A stretch of DNA of 64,000 nucleotides, from NCBI GenBank assembly GCA_964019335.1, contig OZ025755.1, positions 1 through 64,000 of the forward strand, written 5' to 3'. This DNA is from Diplonema japonicum. Taxonomy: Eukaryota > Euglenozoa > Diplonemea > Diplonemida > Diplonemidae. The notes below the pieces were generated by a model, which saw only the letters and a program-made list of their open reading frames with translations, was not told the DNA's origin and searched no databases. This document shows positions 47,422 to 58,531 of this stretch, in pieces. Position numbers and translations under genes: made by a program. Positions within the stretch are counted from its first letter, which is position 1; the number at the start of each line of letters is the position of its first letter.

Positions 47422-47841
47422 TCAGTACTGGGTAATTTCGTAGGAGCACATTCCAAGTGCCACGTACCTGAGAACGGCGCCACAGGCACGGAGGAGGGGA
47501 GGGGAGGTCACGGGACCATCACCCATAGTGACTACACCAAGGACGAACATGACCGAGCTGACGAAGCCCAAGGCAATGGCAATCTCGGAGTTGAATCGCA
47601 GGGGGGAGTTGGCCGCCTTCGCTGCAAAATGGATCCCCACGAACAGAGCAATGAACAAAGGGTTGTACTCTGCCTGAACCAGCTGAGCCGTGTGCCACTT
47701 CTTGAAGGCCGGGCTTTCGGTTTTCGCCTTGGCCTTCATCTGAGACACCCTAAGCTGGGTCATCCTGATGCCCAGCAGCAGTGCGAACATACCCTGCGCA
47801 CCTGCGGCAAGAATACCAAAGTTTTCGGGGAAACCAGACAT
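47422..47841 (-). CDS. MAPEG-family membrane protein, paralogue 2
   Basis: 139 residues from MSGFPENFGILAAGAQGMFA, with A12 directly before the ATG; upstream codons in frame are not used. Same four-helix plan as the neighbour: GAQGMFALLLGIRMTQLR, AEYNPLFIALFVGIHFAAK, GFVSSVMFVLGVVTMG, and a shared C-terminus (RYVALGMCSYEITQY versus RYIALGICSYEITRY). AEYNPLF keeps the E-x-x-P motif. The two proteins are about half identical by eye, indicating an old tandem duplication. Probable glutathione- or lipid-peroxide-related membrane enzyme. Confidence 0.74.
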   Translation of the reverse strand: MSGFPENFGILAAGAQGMFALLLGIRMTQLRVSQMKAKAKTESPAFKKWHTAQLVQAEYNPLFIALFVGIHFAAKAANSPLRFNSEIAIALGFVSSVMFVLGVVTMGDGPVTSPPLLRACGAVLRYVALGMCSYEITQY

Positions 47842-48575
47842 TTTTTTTTTTTTGCTTTGTGTGTGCTGTGTGGTTTTTTTTGTAGGTAGTTCGTGCTTCA
47901 TTGCACGCTTAACGCCACCTAGTGTTGCAATCAAAGCCCCATTTTTTTTTTTAAATGAAGGTGGGGGGGAAAAATAGAAAAAAATAAAAATAGAAAATAC
48001 AGGGGACGGGGGGGGGGGGGGGGAGACGGGAAGGGGGGAGTGTTATCTAAATAAAAAAAGGAGGGAAAAAAAGAAACGAATGGTGAAAAAAGAAAAAAAA
48101 AATGAACGGGGAAAAAAAGTGTTTCTTTTTTTTTGAGTGAGAAAAAAAAGGGGGAAAGGGGGGAAACTAGAATGGGGGGGGGGGGGGTAGAGGAGTGGGG
48201 GGGAAAAAAAAAGGAGGGGGAGGCTGAATATATCTAAAATAATTTAATAAAAGAAAGAAAAAAAGAAAAAGGAGGGACACACACACTCTCTCTCTTTCTC
48301 TCCAAAAAAAAAAAGAAAAAAAAAAGAGGGAATTGGCCGTTGTACGTTCGTGTACTGGTAGAAAACCTGGAGGGAAAAAGTTTACATTACTTATTTTTAC
48401 ACGTTGCCAACAATTTTTCCCCGCCTTTTTTTTGTTTTCTTTAGACAAGAAAAAAAAAAAAAAAAACGAAAAAAAGAACCTTGCTATTACAACAGCAGAA
48501 GATAAAAGGAAAATACGAAAAAAAAATCTACGTCCCCCCCCCCCCCCCTTCCCCCCCAATCTAACTCAATCTAAC
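47842..48575. other. intergenic, no gene
   Basis: Low-complexity G-, A- and C-runs, including two G-runs of 14 or more. A short stretch at about 48335-48420 is non-repetitive but has no supported frame. Confidence 0.65.
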
Positions 48576-49160
48576 CTAGAACCTTCGAATAGTGCTAGGA
48601 CCCCTCCCACATGATATAGATCTTGGTGTGCCCCTCTCCTCCTGTTGATGTTTCCAAGAAGAAGTCAGAGCTGCTGCCTGCGACTCGCGCTCCGCTTTCA
48701 AGGCCTGTTTCTGAGCTCTGATGTAATCTGTTTCTTGGAGAATTCGTCTCGCATCTGAGGCTTGTTCGATTTTGTTGCGGTGCTCTCTTGCCTCTTTCAC
48801 CTGCCGGGACCTCTCGAGGTTGTAGGTTTCTATCAGTACAGCTCTCTGCCTCGCAGCAAGAATTTTTTTTTGGTCCTCCTCTGCCACGAAGGGGTTGTAG
48901 TACCTCGTAGCGGTTTGCTTTTGAGGGAAGATTTTCTCCGGGGTGGCAGCGACCTCGTCTTCCTCTTCTTCATCATTGAAACCCTCCTCTTCATCCTCTT
49001 CATTCACTTTTTCTACAGGGTCGATATGATGCCTCGTACTCCGTGTTACGGCCCTTGGGCTACCTGGGTAAAGAGAACCCTCCTCAGCAACCTCTACACA
49101 ATCTAATCCATCAGATTTCACCATAATATCCTTGAGGTATTCATCTCTTTCCTGCCGTTC

Positions 49161-49233
<73 letters not shown>

Positions 49234-50198
49234 GGTTGTGTTTGGGCCTCCCGGAGAGCACAGAGTTCCTCGAAGGTAGGCGGTTTTCCCCTCTTTGTTT
49301 GATGTGTTGTGGGGTTAACCACCTTTGGGATCCTGTACTTCGCAGCAGCAATCGAATCAAAGGTACGTCCCTTCACAGAATTCGACGAACAAAAGGGAGC
49401 TAGCTGTTGTTGTTGTTGTTGTTGTTGTTGTTTTACAGGCACAGAAGACGACCTGGTTTGAACGGGTTTTCTTGCAGGGGAGGGTTCTCGTTGTGGTGTC
49501 GCCGACCGTCTTTGCGAGATGGGGATGTACTCCCTTTGGGATAACATGATACGTTTGCCTTGCCAGCCTTTTGAGTACTGTCTGCAACGGTCCAACAGGG
49601 TCGACGAAGACCCCCCCGCAGCGGCAAGCGTGAAGAACGACCTCCGCTCACGCGAACGACGGCGTTCGTTAAAATCACCGAGCTGCTTTTGAAACCCTGG
49701 GGAGAAGCTTGACAACGGCTCCGAATTCCTGTTGAGATGAAGTTTGCAGAAGCCCCATTCTATATCATAACAACAGCCTTGGTACAAACCCTCTCCTAGA
49801 TACGCTATTAGCGATCGGAGTATTTGCCTCATATGGTCAACACCGAGACCCAGCTCCTCTGCAACTACGGTGCAAGGTAAAACGACGATCGGGCAGTGTG
49901 TTGGGGTGTTCGACGTGGACCGTCGGAGCCCGTACTTTTCTTGGAACCTTCTGTCCATTCTGATCACTGGGAGGAGGGTGTGGCTCAGCTTGTCCTCGAC
50001 CAGTTTGAACGTGCACAACTGCCCGTTCCCGCAGCCTACCTGCACGCCTCTCCCTCCCTCCATCATTGTCTGAACGTACTCACACACGGCGTCCCACACC
50101 AATAGGATCTTCTTTCTTTTCTCCGCATCACCGCTTGCCACTCCCATGGCCACATCCTCCATCGTCATGGAGCCCCTTCTACCCCATACCCGCTCCAT
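48576..50198 (-). CDS. CCDC81-like protein with polyglutamine tract
   Basis: 540 residues from MERVWGRRGSMTMEDVAMG; the ATG is 2 nt after a CACAG acceptor. The N-terminal region has two HU-like domains as in CCDC81: ILLVWDAVCEYVQTMMEGGR (then GVQVG) and VVAEELGLGVDHMRQILRSL (then IAYLGEG). Residues about 319-346 are a nearly pure Gln run encoded by CAA, with a second shorter one near 265. The C-terminal 200 residues are acidic, then coiled coil rich in Arg/Glu/Gln (RQRAVLIETYNLERSRQVKE) with a PQKQTATRYYNPF segment. CCDC81 relatives are centriole- or cilium-associated in animals, so a flagellar basal-body role is plausible. Confidence 0.75.
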
Positions 50199-50200
50199 TC

Positions 50201-50202
50201 CT
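50201..50202 (-). promoter_or_regulatory. putative SL trans-splice acceptor
   Basis: On the minus strand a pyrimidine-rich stretch (TTTCCCCCTCTCCCCATCA) leads to ATCATCACAG, then GA and ATG. Only 75 nt separate this gene from the upstream stop at 50274, as expected for polycistronic transcription. Confidence 0.55.
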
Positions 50203-50273
50203 GTGATGATTATAAATGTGTGAAATGATGGGGAGAGGGGGAAATATATATATATATATTTTTAAAAGTTTTT

Positions 50274-50771
50274 TTAAAGCTCAGCTTTCCCGTCATCCAT
50301 GTAGATGTTGTGTCCATCGGGGCCCACCTCTTGTGGGGTCTCGTCGGTGACGCCTTCGCAAGCGCGGTCCAATTCGTTGCAGAGGTATTCTTGTCGGTTG
50401 GTGACTTTACCGGTGTAGGCAAAGCTGTAGAGGTTTTCGATCGTCTCTTCGTGGTTTGCCATGAATGCTTCACAGCCTACACGCATTTTCGGTGGAGGGA
50501 GGTCGAAGGATCTGAGGTTTTTCATGTCGCATAGGGAGTCCATTGCGTCTATTACAACGGCTTCTCGTCTCCCTTTTCCGAAGTTCTTCGCTTTTTCCTT
50601 CGCCTCGTCCATTGTTTTTACAATCGCCTTGCAGCCCGCACAATACAGGTGGTTAGGGGTGCCAAACGGCCTCTCGGTGTCGTTGTTCGTCTTTACCTTC
50701 TTCTTTTTCTTCTTCCCTTCGCATGTTGTAACCAGCATGCACACTACTAACAATGCTGCGATCTTCATCAT
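50274..50771 (-). CDS. ER-lumenal Canopy/saposin-like protein
   Basis: 165 residues from MMKIAALLVVCMLVTTCEG (signal peptide), ATG preceded by A11. After a Lys-rich segment comes LYCAGCKAIVKTMDEAKEKA, then SLCDMKNL, RVGCEAFMANHEETIENLYS, and EYLCNELDRACEG: six Cys in the saposin-like arrangement of the Canopy (CNPY) family, whose animal members assist folding of receptors in the ER. The C-terminus is GKAEL, close to a KDEL-type retention signal though with Ala at position two. Also possible is another small saposin-fold protein. It lies near a second ER protein (52928-53737) that also ends in -EL. Confidence 0.7.
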   Translation of the reverse strand: MMKIAALLVVCMLVTTCEGKKKKKKVKTNNDTERPFGTPNHLYCAGCKAIVKTMDEAKEKAKNFGKGRREAVVIDAMDSLCDMKNLRSFDLPPPKMRVGCEAFMANHEETIENLYSFAYTGKVTNRQEYLCNELDRACEGVTDETPQEVGPDGHNIYMDDGKAEL

Positions 50772-51132
50772 TTTTTTTTTTTAATATTTCCCCCTCCTCT
50801 CTTTGCAAAGACGGTTTTGTTGGTTTAGTAGAAATTGCAAGAAAAAAAAAAGAAGGGGTAACAAAAAAAAAATAATAAGGAAGAAGAAAGAAGGACATCA
50901 ACAACAACAACACTTCATGGGTCATGAAGGGGGGGGGGGGGGGGCTCCGTGATCAGTTGGACCACCTTTCTTTATTTCTTCGAATATAATAGTTTGCATC
51001 AACGGGGAACGAAAAAAAAAATGGAGGGGGGGAAGAAAGTACAAACCTCAAAAATAATACTAAATAATGAAAAATGGGGGGGGAGGGGAAAAAAAATGGC
51101 AAGAAAAAAAAAAAGTAAACAAAAAAAAAATC
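50772..51132. other. intergenic, homopolymer-rich
   Basis: A- and G-runs, no gene seen. Confidence 0.65.
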
Positions 51133-52551
51133 TCAAGCTGACAAGAGTTTTGCTAGCAAATCGTCATCCTGTGCCCTGTCCCCGTAAATGTGCCGACAAA
51201 ACATGTAAGATTGCGTCTCGTCAGAAAACACAACAGACGCTGCTGCCCGCCAAGAATCCCTGATGAGAAGCGATAGAACATGTACCTTTATACTCATCCT
51301 GCACAGGGCACCGGGTGTGAGACCTATATACTCCGGAATACACGGCAACGAGGCCGTGCAGTCTGTGTAATCGAAATTTTCAGGAATGGAGTCGGGGAGA
51401 ACCCCGACCATGAACCGCAAGGGTAGGACCTTTTCCTCCAAGGTAGTCTTCACCGGCTCAGCATCCAGATCACCAACTTCATTAAAATCTGATGAGCCGT
51501 GAATATATGAATCCTCAATAGGGATTGAAAACCGACTCTTCCCCTCTATAAGGTATTCGCACACCGATCTCAACGCCGTCGATTTCATGAGAGAGTGAAC
51601 GGAGTCTAGAATCCACCCGAGAATCTCGCCTCCTTGTTGTTTAACGGTCCAGTCGTGGAGAATGTCTTCACAGAAATCTAATATCTGCTTGACTTCCGGC
51701 GTGGTAATGGAATCTACGTCAACATAGCATTTGTTGTAGATAAGCATCGCCACGAGCGTGTCGAACAGCTTCCCGTACCGACCCGAATTTCTCTGCCGCA
51801 GCGCGAACAAATCTCTTATTTTAATCAGCTCGGCGCACCCGCTCTGGGTTGTCAAAACGCAAAGCAACATCAGCGAGCTGCACGACACCTTTTGTTCTTC
51901 TCTCAGCATATCATCTACAAGACACTTCACGATTTTTGGCGAGTCGATTTTTGCGAGTATGGTGCTGTTCCGCATGAGGTGGAGGAGGATGAACTCCGAC
52001 GCCCCCGGTATCATATTTGAAACAAGCGTGTTGAAAACACCCGGGAAACGGGAGAGATGTTTGATCTGATCGCCTAAAAAATTCCGGTGCGGGTCGTTGG
52101 AAACATGCTCTTTAATGGAATACAGGGTAGCCAACGCAGGGCTGATTCGAAACTGGTTTGAGGACACGATGGGTGGTGTTGCAAACATGATTTCCTTAAC
52201 GCAATACAGAATCTTTTTGATGTTGTCGCGGGATCGGGAGTTGGATAGGTTCAGCGCGTACCCGGCAAACACCACGGTGTACATCTCTCCCATTAACTCT
52301 TCTGCGCTGTCGTAGTCCTTGTCCAGCTGGTCAATTACCATCTCGAAGAGCATTCCTGCGGGGCCCGCCACTTTCTCCGCCCAGCCCGTTCCGTAGTACC
52401 CGGCAGCTGCGGCTTGTATGAAATACGTTTTCGCCACGTTGACCTTCTCCGCCCACACCGTGCTCCCGCTTCCCCGCTCCCCTATTTCCCCGCACGGGAA
52501 CCGTCCCAGAGCAAAGTTCCGCTGGACTTCATCCTGGTGCAAGGGGTCCAT
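51133..52551 (-). CDS. helical ARM-like protein of unknown function
   Basis: 472 residues from MDPLHQDEVQRNFALGRFPC, with 12 A directly before the ATG. The whole sequence reads as stacked amphipathic helices typical of an armadillo/HEAT-like solenoid (FILLHLMRNSTILAKIDSPK, SSLMLLCVLTTQSGCAELIK, IRDLFALRQRNSGRYGKLFD). No catalytic motif or targeting signal. I do not recognise the family; such proteins are often adaptors. Complete, single exon, stop at 51133. Confidence 0.65.
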   Translation of the reverse strand: MDPLHQDEVQRNFALGRFPCGEIGERGSGSTVWAEKVNVAKTYFIQAAAAGYYGTGWAEKVAGPAGMLFEMVIDQLDKDYDSAEELMGEMYTVVFAGYALNLSNSRSRDNIKKILYCVKEIMFATPPIVSSNQFRISPALATLYSIKEHVSNDPHRNFLGDQIKHLSRFPGVFNTLVSNMIPGASEFILLHLMRNSTILAKIDSPKIVKCLVDDMLREEQKVSCSSLMLLCVLTTQSGCAELIKIRDLFALRQRNSGRYGKLFDTLVAMLIYNKCYVDVDSITTPEVKQILDFCEDILHDWTVKQQGGEILGWILDSVHSLMKSTALRSVCEYLIEGKSRFSIPIEDSYIHGSSDFNEVGDLDAEPVKTTLEEKVLPLRFMVGVLPDSIPENFDYTDCTASLPCIPEYIGLTPGALCRMSIKVHVLSLLIRDSWRAAASVVFSDETQSYMFCRHIYGDRAQDDDLLAKLLSA

Positions 52552-52927
52552 TTTTTTTTTTTTGCCTTTCCCTTCTCTCTCCCTTTTTTTTTTTTATTTG
52601 AATAGAATTTTTTTTTTTTTCAAAGGTAAGAGTTTAAAAAAAAAAAAAAGAAGAAGAAAGGGGGGAACGGGGACAATGGGATGGGAAAGTAAAAAAAAAA
52701 AAAATAATAATAATAAAAAAAAAGAGTGTGTCGCATTTCTCTTTTTTTTTTGTTCTCATAAGAAACTTGAGCAATACTTGTTTAAAAAAAAAAAAACAAC
52801 AACAACAAAAAAAAAAAAAACGGGCTTCAGTTTTTTTTTTTTTCCTCTTTTTTTTTTTCTTTTTCTTTTAATAAGGGTGTGGGGAAAGAGAACGGGGGGG
52901 GGGAAAAAAAATGTAATGTTACCCACC
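52552..52927. other. intergenic, homopolymer-rich
   Basis: A/T-runs; no gene seen. Confidence 0.65.
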
Positions 52928-53737
52928 TCACAGCTCTTCGCTCTTCGCACCGGTCTTCCTATAAATCCCGGATTTCTTACCCTTCTTCTTGATCCCCTCC
53001 TTGGCAATGGAAGCCAGGACGTCCGTCTGAAGGGTTTTGAGGTCAGGGGTGCTCCCGGACACAACGGGAATCCCAGACGTGCTCGATCCAGAGAATAGAC
53101 GCACACTTGGGATACCTTCCTCCATCACACCAATTTCAGTGGCAAGGGTCATAACCCACGAGTCGTCAATGCTAAGGGTGGCTGTTTTAACGGGTGGGGA
53201 GGAGGAGGAGTAGGCAGTCCAGGTGGGGGAGAACTCCTTGCAAGACCCGCACATCTTGCTGTAGAATTCTACAGCGAAAACCTCCTTGGATTCGATTACC
53301 TCCTTGGTGAATTGTTCCAGCGAAGAAATTTCAACAGGCTTGGTTTTTTTCGACTTCTTTTTTTTCCTCTCGGTTTTTTTCACACCCCCTGCACCGTCTC
53401 TCTCCACCACCTTGATCAAGTGGTGACCGAATTGTGTCTTCACTGGTCCGTAAACCTCGCCTACAATAGTTTCTTCAGAAAACACAACTTCGTCGAATTC
53501 CTTGACCATGGAACCTCTTCCGAATTTTCCCAGGTCGCCTCCTTTTTTCCCGCTGGGGCAGGTGCTGTGTTTTTCAGCCATCTTGCCGAAGTCTGCCCCT
53601 TCTTGAATCTCCTTCTGCACTTTCTTCAGTTCTTCTTCGTCCTTCATCAAAATGTGGACCGCCTGTGCCTTCACGTCCCCAGCCGCTGCCCCGCAGAACA
53701 TGCCCACAACACACAGCACGATTGTGGGAAACCTCAT
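52928..53737 (-). CDS. ER parvulin PPIase fused to thioredoxin-like domain
   Basis: 269 residues from MRFPTIVLCVVGMFCGAAAG (signal peptide); the ATG follows a run of about 20 A. Residues about 25-115 are a parvulin-type peptidyl-prolyl isomerase: VHILMKDEEELKKVQKEIQE, FGKMAEKHSTCPSGKKGGD (then LGKFGRG), EFDEVVFSE, VYGPVKTQFGHHLIKV. A Lys-rich linker follows, then a thioredoxin-like domain with AVEFYSKMCGSCKEFSPTW (CxxC active site, CGSC). The C-terminus KSEEL fits the ER-retention pattern ([KRHQSA]-[DENQ]-E-L). Probable role: coupled proline isomerisation and disulphide chemistry during folding of secreted proteins. The fusion is unusual among families known to me. Confidence 0.85.
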   Translation of the reverse strand: MRFPTIVLCVVGMFCGAAAGDVKAQAVHILMKDEEELKKVQKEIQEGADFGKMAEKHSTCPSGKKGGDLGKFGRGSMVKEFDEVVFSEETIVGEVYGPVKTQFGHHLIKVVERDGAGGVKKTERKKKKSKKTKPVEISSLEQFTKEVIESKEVFAVEFYSKMCGSCKEFSPTWTAYSSSSPPVKTATLSIDDSWVMTLATEIGVMEEGIPSVRLFSGSSTSGIPVVSGSTPDLKTLQTDVLASIAKEGIKKKGKKSGIYRKTGAKSEEL

Positions 53738-54117
53738 TTTTTTTTTTTTTTTTTTTTTTTCCCTTTTTTTTTTTCTCTTCCAGTGTTGAGTTTTTAGTAC
53801 ACGGGTGAGCATTGGAAGGCGAAGCAAAAAAAAAAAAAAAAAAGATTTTTTTCTGGTAACAGAGGAAAAACATTGCTGGAAAGAGGGAGGGGGGGGAATA
53901 GAAAATAAAAAGGGGGTTTTTTTTTTGTATGCGTGAGTTTCTTTCTTCATTCCCTCCCCTTCTCGTCGACTTTTTGTTTTTTTTTTCGAAAACCACGCAA
54001 AAGAAAGAAAGAAAAACTCTTGTTTACTCGCGAGAAAGAAGAAGAAAAAAAAACAACAACACTTTGTACTGCACAGAAAGAAAACAAACAAAGAATGAAC
54101 AAGGGAGGGCGAGGGGG

Positions 54118-54169
<52 letters not shown>

Positions 54170-54895
54170 ATAAAAAAGTAACATAAGAAATATACAGTAA
54201 ACCTTTTACCATATTGCGGCTTTTTTTTTGCCTGCATCCCCCCCCCCGTTATTTCTCATTCAGCATCTCGACATTAACACCCCCCAGGTCCCAGGGAGAG
54301 TTTTCAAAAATGAATACCACTTCTCTTAAAGACGCTGTGCCTATCCAATGGTGGGGGAATGGCGGCAGCCAGGCTCAGTCAGGTGTCCTAAGGCAAGCTC
54401 GGGGGGGTACAATTCCATTTATAGTAAGACTTGAGAACTCAAAAAAAAAAAAACTCTTTTTTTTTTTTATTATTGTTGAACGGTATCATCCAGGTGTTTT
54501 ACTTGACCAAAAAAACCTGGAATGCGTCGTCGGGGTGAAAAAAAAAAATGGAAGTCAGAAGAACGAAAAACAAAAAAAAAAGGAAGCAAAAGGAGGCAAG
54601 CAACAGAAATGGAAGAAGAAAAAAAAAATCTCACTGAAAAAAAAGGGGGGGAGGGGTCAATGCGCAGTATAATATAAATGCTATTTCACTTGAAAATCGA
54701 CTTCTTTTTCTTTTTTCTTTTTTTTTTTTATTACCTCAGTTCATATTTTACACTTCTTTTCCATTTTTTTCCCCCGGAAAAAAAAAAAAAAAGAGAAAAG
54801 ATGAGATAAAGGAGGTTTCTGTTGAAACGTCCCCCCTTTCTCTACTCTTCTACCCCCCCCCCCCCCCCCCCGCCCCCTTTTCTTTTTTTTTCATC
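53738..54895. other. 1.2-kb intergenic region
   Basis: Contains one of the longest A-runs in the window (about 54121-54167) and long C/T stretches. Apparent frames are poly-Phe or poly-Lys. A non-repetitive patch (54250-54400) shows no convincing gene. Confidence 0.6.
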
Positions 54896-56549
54896 TTAAT
54901 CAATAACACCGCCACCGCAAGGATTGCTAAAGGTAACAGGGTTAACCTTCCTTCTAGACATAAAGGCCGATTGTCTAGACCGCATAGCAAGGAAAGGGTG
55001 GTGAATGAGAACAGAAGCAGGGGAACGGGCAGCGTGGTCGCTTTGTAGAATTTTCGAAACAAAATCATGAAGCAACCTGTGCCGGGTGTGCGTGGGCTGC
55101 GGTGGCGGCGACGAAATAATTGTGTACAGAACCTTAATCTGCGAAAGATGGATGTTCGGCGGCTCACCATCGACAAGCTCCAGCAATAAAATCCCAAGCG
55201 ACCAAATATCTGCTTTGTCATCGTACGGCTCACCACGAATAACCTCCGGGGCCATCCAGTAAGGTGTGCCTACAACCGTCTCTCGCTTCTTCCTACCGTC
55301 CGCCATGTCAGCCCCGAACCCAAAATCTGCCAGAACAAGCTTCCCACTAGGGTCCACCAAAACATTGTCACTCTTGATATCCCTGTGGAGAAGGCCATGG
55401 TTGTGAAGGTACCCCAGCACATCCACCAACACATGGCTTACATACGCAACGTCCTCGTCATTATACAAATTGTCCAAACCGATCATATCTGTGAGCTTTC
55501 CCCCAGCCATGTATTCCATCGCAATCCACAAAGTCCCTGGAACCGGTTGAAAACAGTTGAAAAAATTTATGATGTTCTTGTGGTTTGAACCCTTCATGAT
55601 GCGGATCTCGTTCTCAAGCGCGGGTATTTCTTTTCTGGAATATTTTTTTTTTTTTTTTTTTTTTGAAAGAAAAATTTTCATACTCTGGTTTTCTTATAAA
55701 TATTTTTTTCAACGCTACCGTCAGCCCGTCCGAGATTCTGACTGCTTTGTACACCTCTCCTTGGCTGCCTGCGTCAACTTTTAACAAATTCGTGAAGAGT
55801 CGAAGCGGGTCACCTGGAGATACCAATTCTTTCAAAGGCAGCTTTGAATACTGCCCGCTCATGACTTTCCCAGACACGTGAGACACCGGAGCTTGCGTTC
55901 GTGTGTTGCTGCTGAAATTGACTATTAGGCGAAGGGTGTTTCGATGCGCTGTGAAGTCATCTGCCGTAAAGCCTTCGTCTATGAACATGGCCTCCCAGTG
56001 AGCGGGGAGACCGTGAAGTCCCAAAGCAGTTGTTCCAGAAGTGTCGGTTGTAACATTGATGACATTAGTGAGGGGTTCCGGGTCGCCAACGGTGTATGAT
56101 GGGTAGAATGGTTTAAAGTAACTTTCCCATTCTGTTACTTCTGCTCTGGTACGGCCGGCGATAACGAGTTCTTTCCATTTGTCGCCGGGTCTTCTGGGGG
56201 TTGTGAATGTCACTCTTAAACAGTAGTTTTTTTTACCTCGGGTTTCCATAACGGTGGCAAGGCCGGGAAGGAAGTAGCACCCCAAGGATCTGCTTGTAGC
56301 GTCTGTGCTGGGAAACCACAGCAAAAATTTTCCCATGATCACAAACCATCTTTTGTTCCAAGGGTTAATTGGGTTTGGGCCTAGTTTTTCCGCGCAGAAT
56401 CTTCTGCCTTCAACTTCTCCGAAGGCCCTTGGCTCGAGCAGTAGCAGCTTCCATTCTACACAATCTGATTCGTCTTCAGGTTGGTCAACCCGCACTACCG
56501 GGGTGCATAGGTCGAAGGCCACACGCTTTGCGGCAGCCCGGTGATTCAT
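54896..56549 (-). CDS. PH-CRIB-kinase, PAK/STE20-like
   Basis: One intron (55635-55683) joins two exons into 534 residues and restores KKIFIRKPEKEIPALENEIR. The N-terminal half has a PH-like domain (NKRWFVIMGKFLLWFP, then WKELVIAGRTRAEVTEWESY) and a PAK-type p21-binding segment (GLHGLPAHWEAMFIDEGFTA), without a clear canonical ISxP start. The kinase domain: VDAGSQGEVYKAVRISDG (P-loop), VALKKI (Lys), LLHRDIKSDNVLVD (catalytic loop), LADFGFGAD (DFG), TVVGTPYWMAPEVIRG (activation segment). GxGSxG reads DAGSQG. All catalytic residues are present. PAK-like kinases act downstream of Rho/Rac GTPases on the actin and tubulin cytoskeleton. Confidence 0.88.
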
Positions 56550-57624
56550 AATTACGACAATGAAACGTGAGCGAGAGAAGAAGAGAAAAGAGAGAAGGAA
56601 AAAAAAAAAAAAGAAAAAAATTATCGTAGATTCCTTCTATTTAGCATTTTTTTTTTTTTGTGTTGTGTTTTTTTTTTTTTTTTTTTGGTCCCTTTTTTTT
56701 TTTTTTTTTTGTTTGTAAATGGTGAGTATGTAAGAATGAAGAATATAAGAAGAAAAAAAAAAGAATAATAATAAGAAGAAAAAAAAAAAAAAAAAAAAAA
56801 AAAGGTTGAGTCTTGGCCATATAAACATGCTCGGTGCTGCACGTGAAGGACTTAAGATACTAAAAAAAGAAAATAAATATATGTATTCAAGCGATTGTTG
56901 CTTCCACAGCCGGAAATAAAATAGAAAAAAAAAGAGAGAAAAAAAAAAGGAGGAAAAAAAAATGATTCATGATTCTTATGACTTTGCTGTCTAGCAAAAT
57001 ATTGAGAAAAAAGCCACTAAGAAAAAAACAAAAACAAAGCTTCTTTTTCGGGGTACAAGTAGCATAGAAAATCACTTTTTTTTTCTTCTTCCTCTTTTTT
57101 TTTTTTTTTTCTCTTTTTTTTTTTCCTTCCCTTTCTTTTGTTGAAAAAAAGATTTAACAAAAAAAATTTTTTTTTGTAACGAAAAAGAGTGGGGGGGAAG
57201 GGGGGAAATAACACACAAAGCAAGGGTGTGGGGTGCCGGGATGTGGGGGGGAGGTAACTTTTTTTTTTTTAAAATTCCTTGACTGAGTACAGCCAAAGCA
57301 CCTTTTCCCCCCCCCCCTCACCATTCCTGCGGTATTCTGATCACTACAAAAACAAAATAATATCATCCAGAAGCACAACGGCGCAAAACAGCGCGAGTGT
57401 GAGGGGGTCAAGCACAGGGAATAATAATAAAAAATAAAAAAATAAAAAATAAAAAAAAAAAAACCCACAAGCAATCCCGGGCATTTTGGATTGAAAAGAA
57501 GGGGAAGGAAAGAAACGTAACGTATCGAGGGGGCCAACGGCGTGTCAGACCGTTGAGCAGAAAGTGACAAGGAATAAAAAAAAATAAAATAAAAAAGAAG
57601 GGACAGAAAGAGTGAAAGGTGGGT

Positions 57625-57668
<44 letters not shown>

Positions 57669-57919
57669 CCTTGCTGGGATCGATATTGTGCCGAAATACA
57701 AGTTATATATATTTTTTTTTACTGGAGAAGAAGAGGACTGGGGGAGGGGGATCCTAAATAATAGCAAAAAAAAAGAAAAAAAAAAAGCTTTCTTTTTTTT
57801 CTTTTCCCCTCCCACTCCCGCCCCCCTTCCTCAATTCATAACTTATTTTCGGGACATTTATGTTTGCGAAAAAAAAAAAATAATAATCAATTCCCACAAT
57901 TGCAAGAGCATGTAATAAT

Positions 57920-57956
<37 letters not shown>

Positions 57957-58114
57957 TGATTTACAAGCCTTATTCTCCCCCACCCCCACCCTTTCTAGCA
58001 AGATTCCCCTTCACAGATTTGCAAGAAAGTTATATTTCTTTTTAGTTTTTTTTAGTTTTTTTTTTTTTTCCAACAAAACAATACAATTTCAATTTTTTTT
58101 TTTCTTCCTCTTTC
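56550..58114. other. 1.6-kb intergenic region, no gene
   Basis: Long T- and A-runs interspersed with short non-repetitive patches (56800-56900, 57290-57410, 57960-58030). All frames are homopolymer artefacts. Confidence 0.65.
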
Positions 58115-58531
58115 TCATTGTCTGAGTTCCTGTGTTCCCCCACTGGTGTTGACGTGAACAAACATTGTGTAGATCGTGCCTGCAAAGTAAGAGCACTTGT
58201 TGAGGGTTTGGTTGCTGCTTTGGTAAGGTGTGTCGGTGCAGTTGCCCCCTTTGTGTGTTTGTTTTTACCTTTTTTTTTTCCCCCCCTCAACCAATACCTG
58301 CAAAGTAGCTGAACACGGCCTGCTGGAGATCTATTTTAACTGTTTCACTGACCCTGAAAGGGGGCTGGTTTCCTACACCCACACAAACGTCCACTTTCCA
58401 CTCATTGCTGACTGACCCTCCACTACTGCAGTCTTGGCTTTCATAACTCAGCTCCTTCACAACACTAACACTGCTGACGAACAGCACGCTGCATAATAAA
58501 ACAAGAAGAGACAGAGAAAAGGAAACCTTCA

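Noticed and set aside
57600-57920. Small plus-strand frame rich in Phe
   Set aside because: Produced by a T-run of more than 35 bases; no further support.
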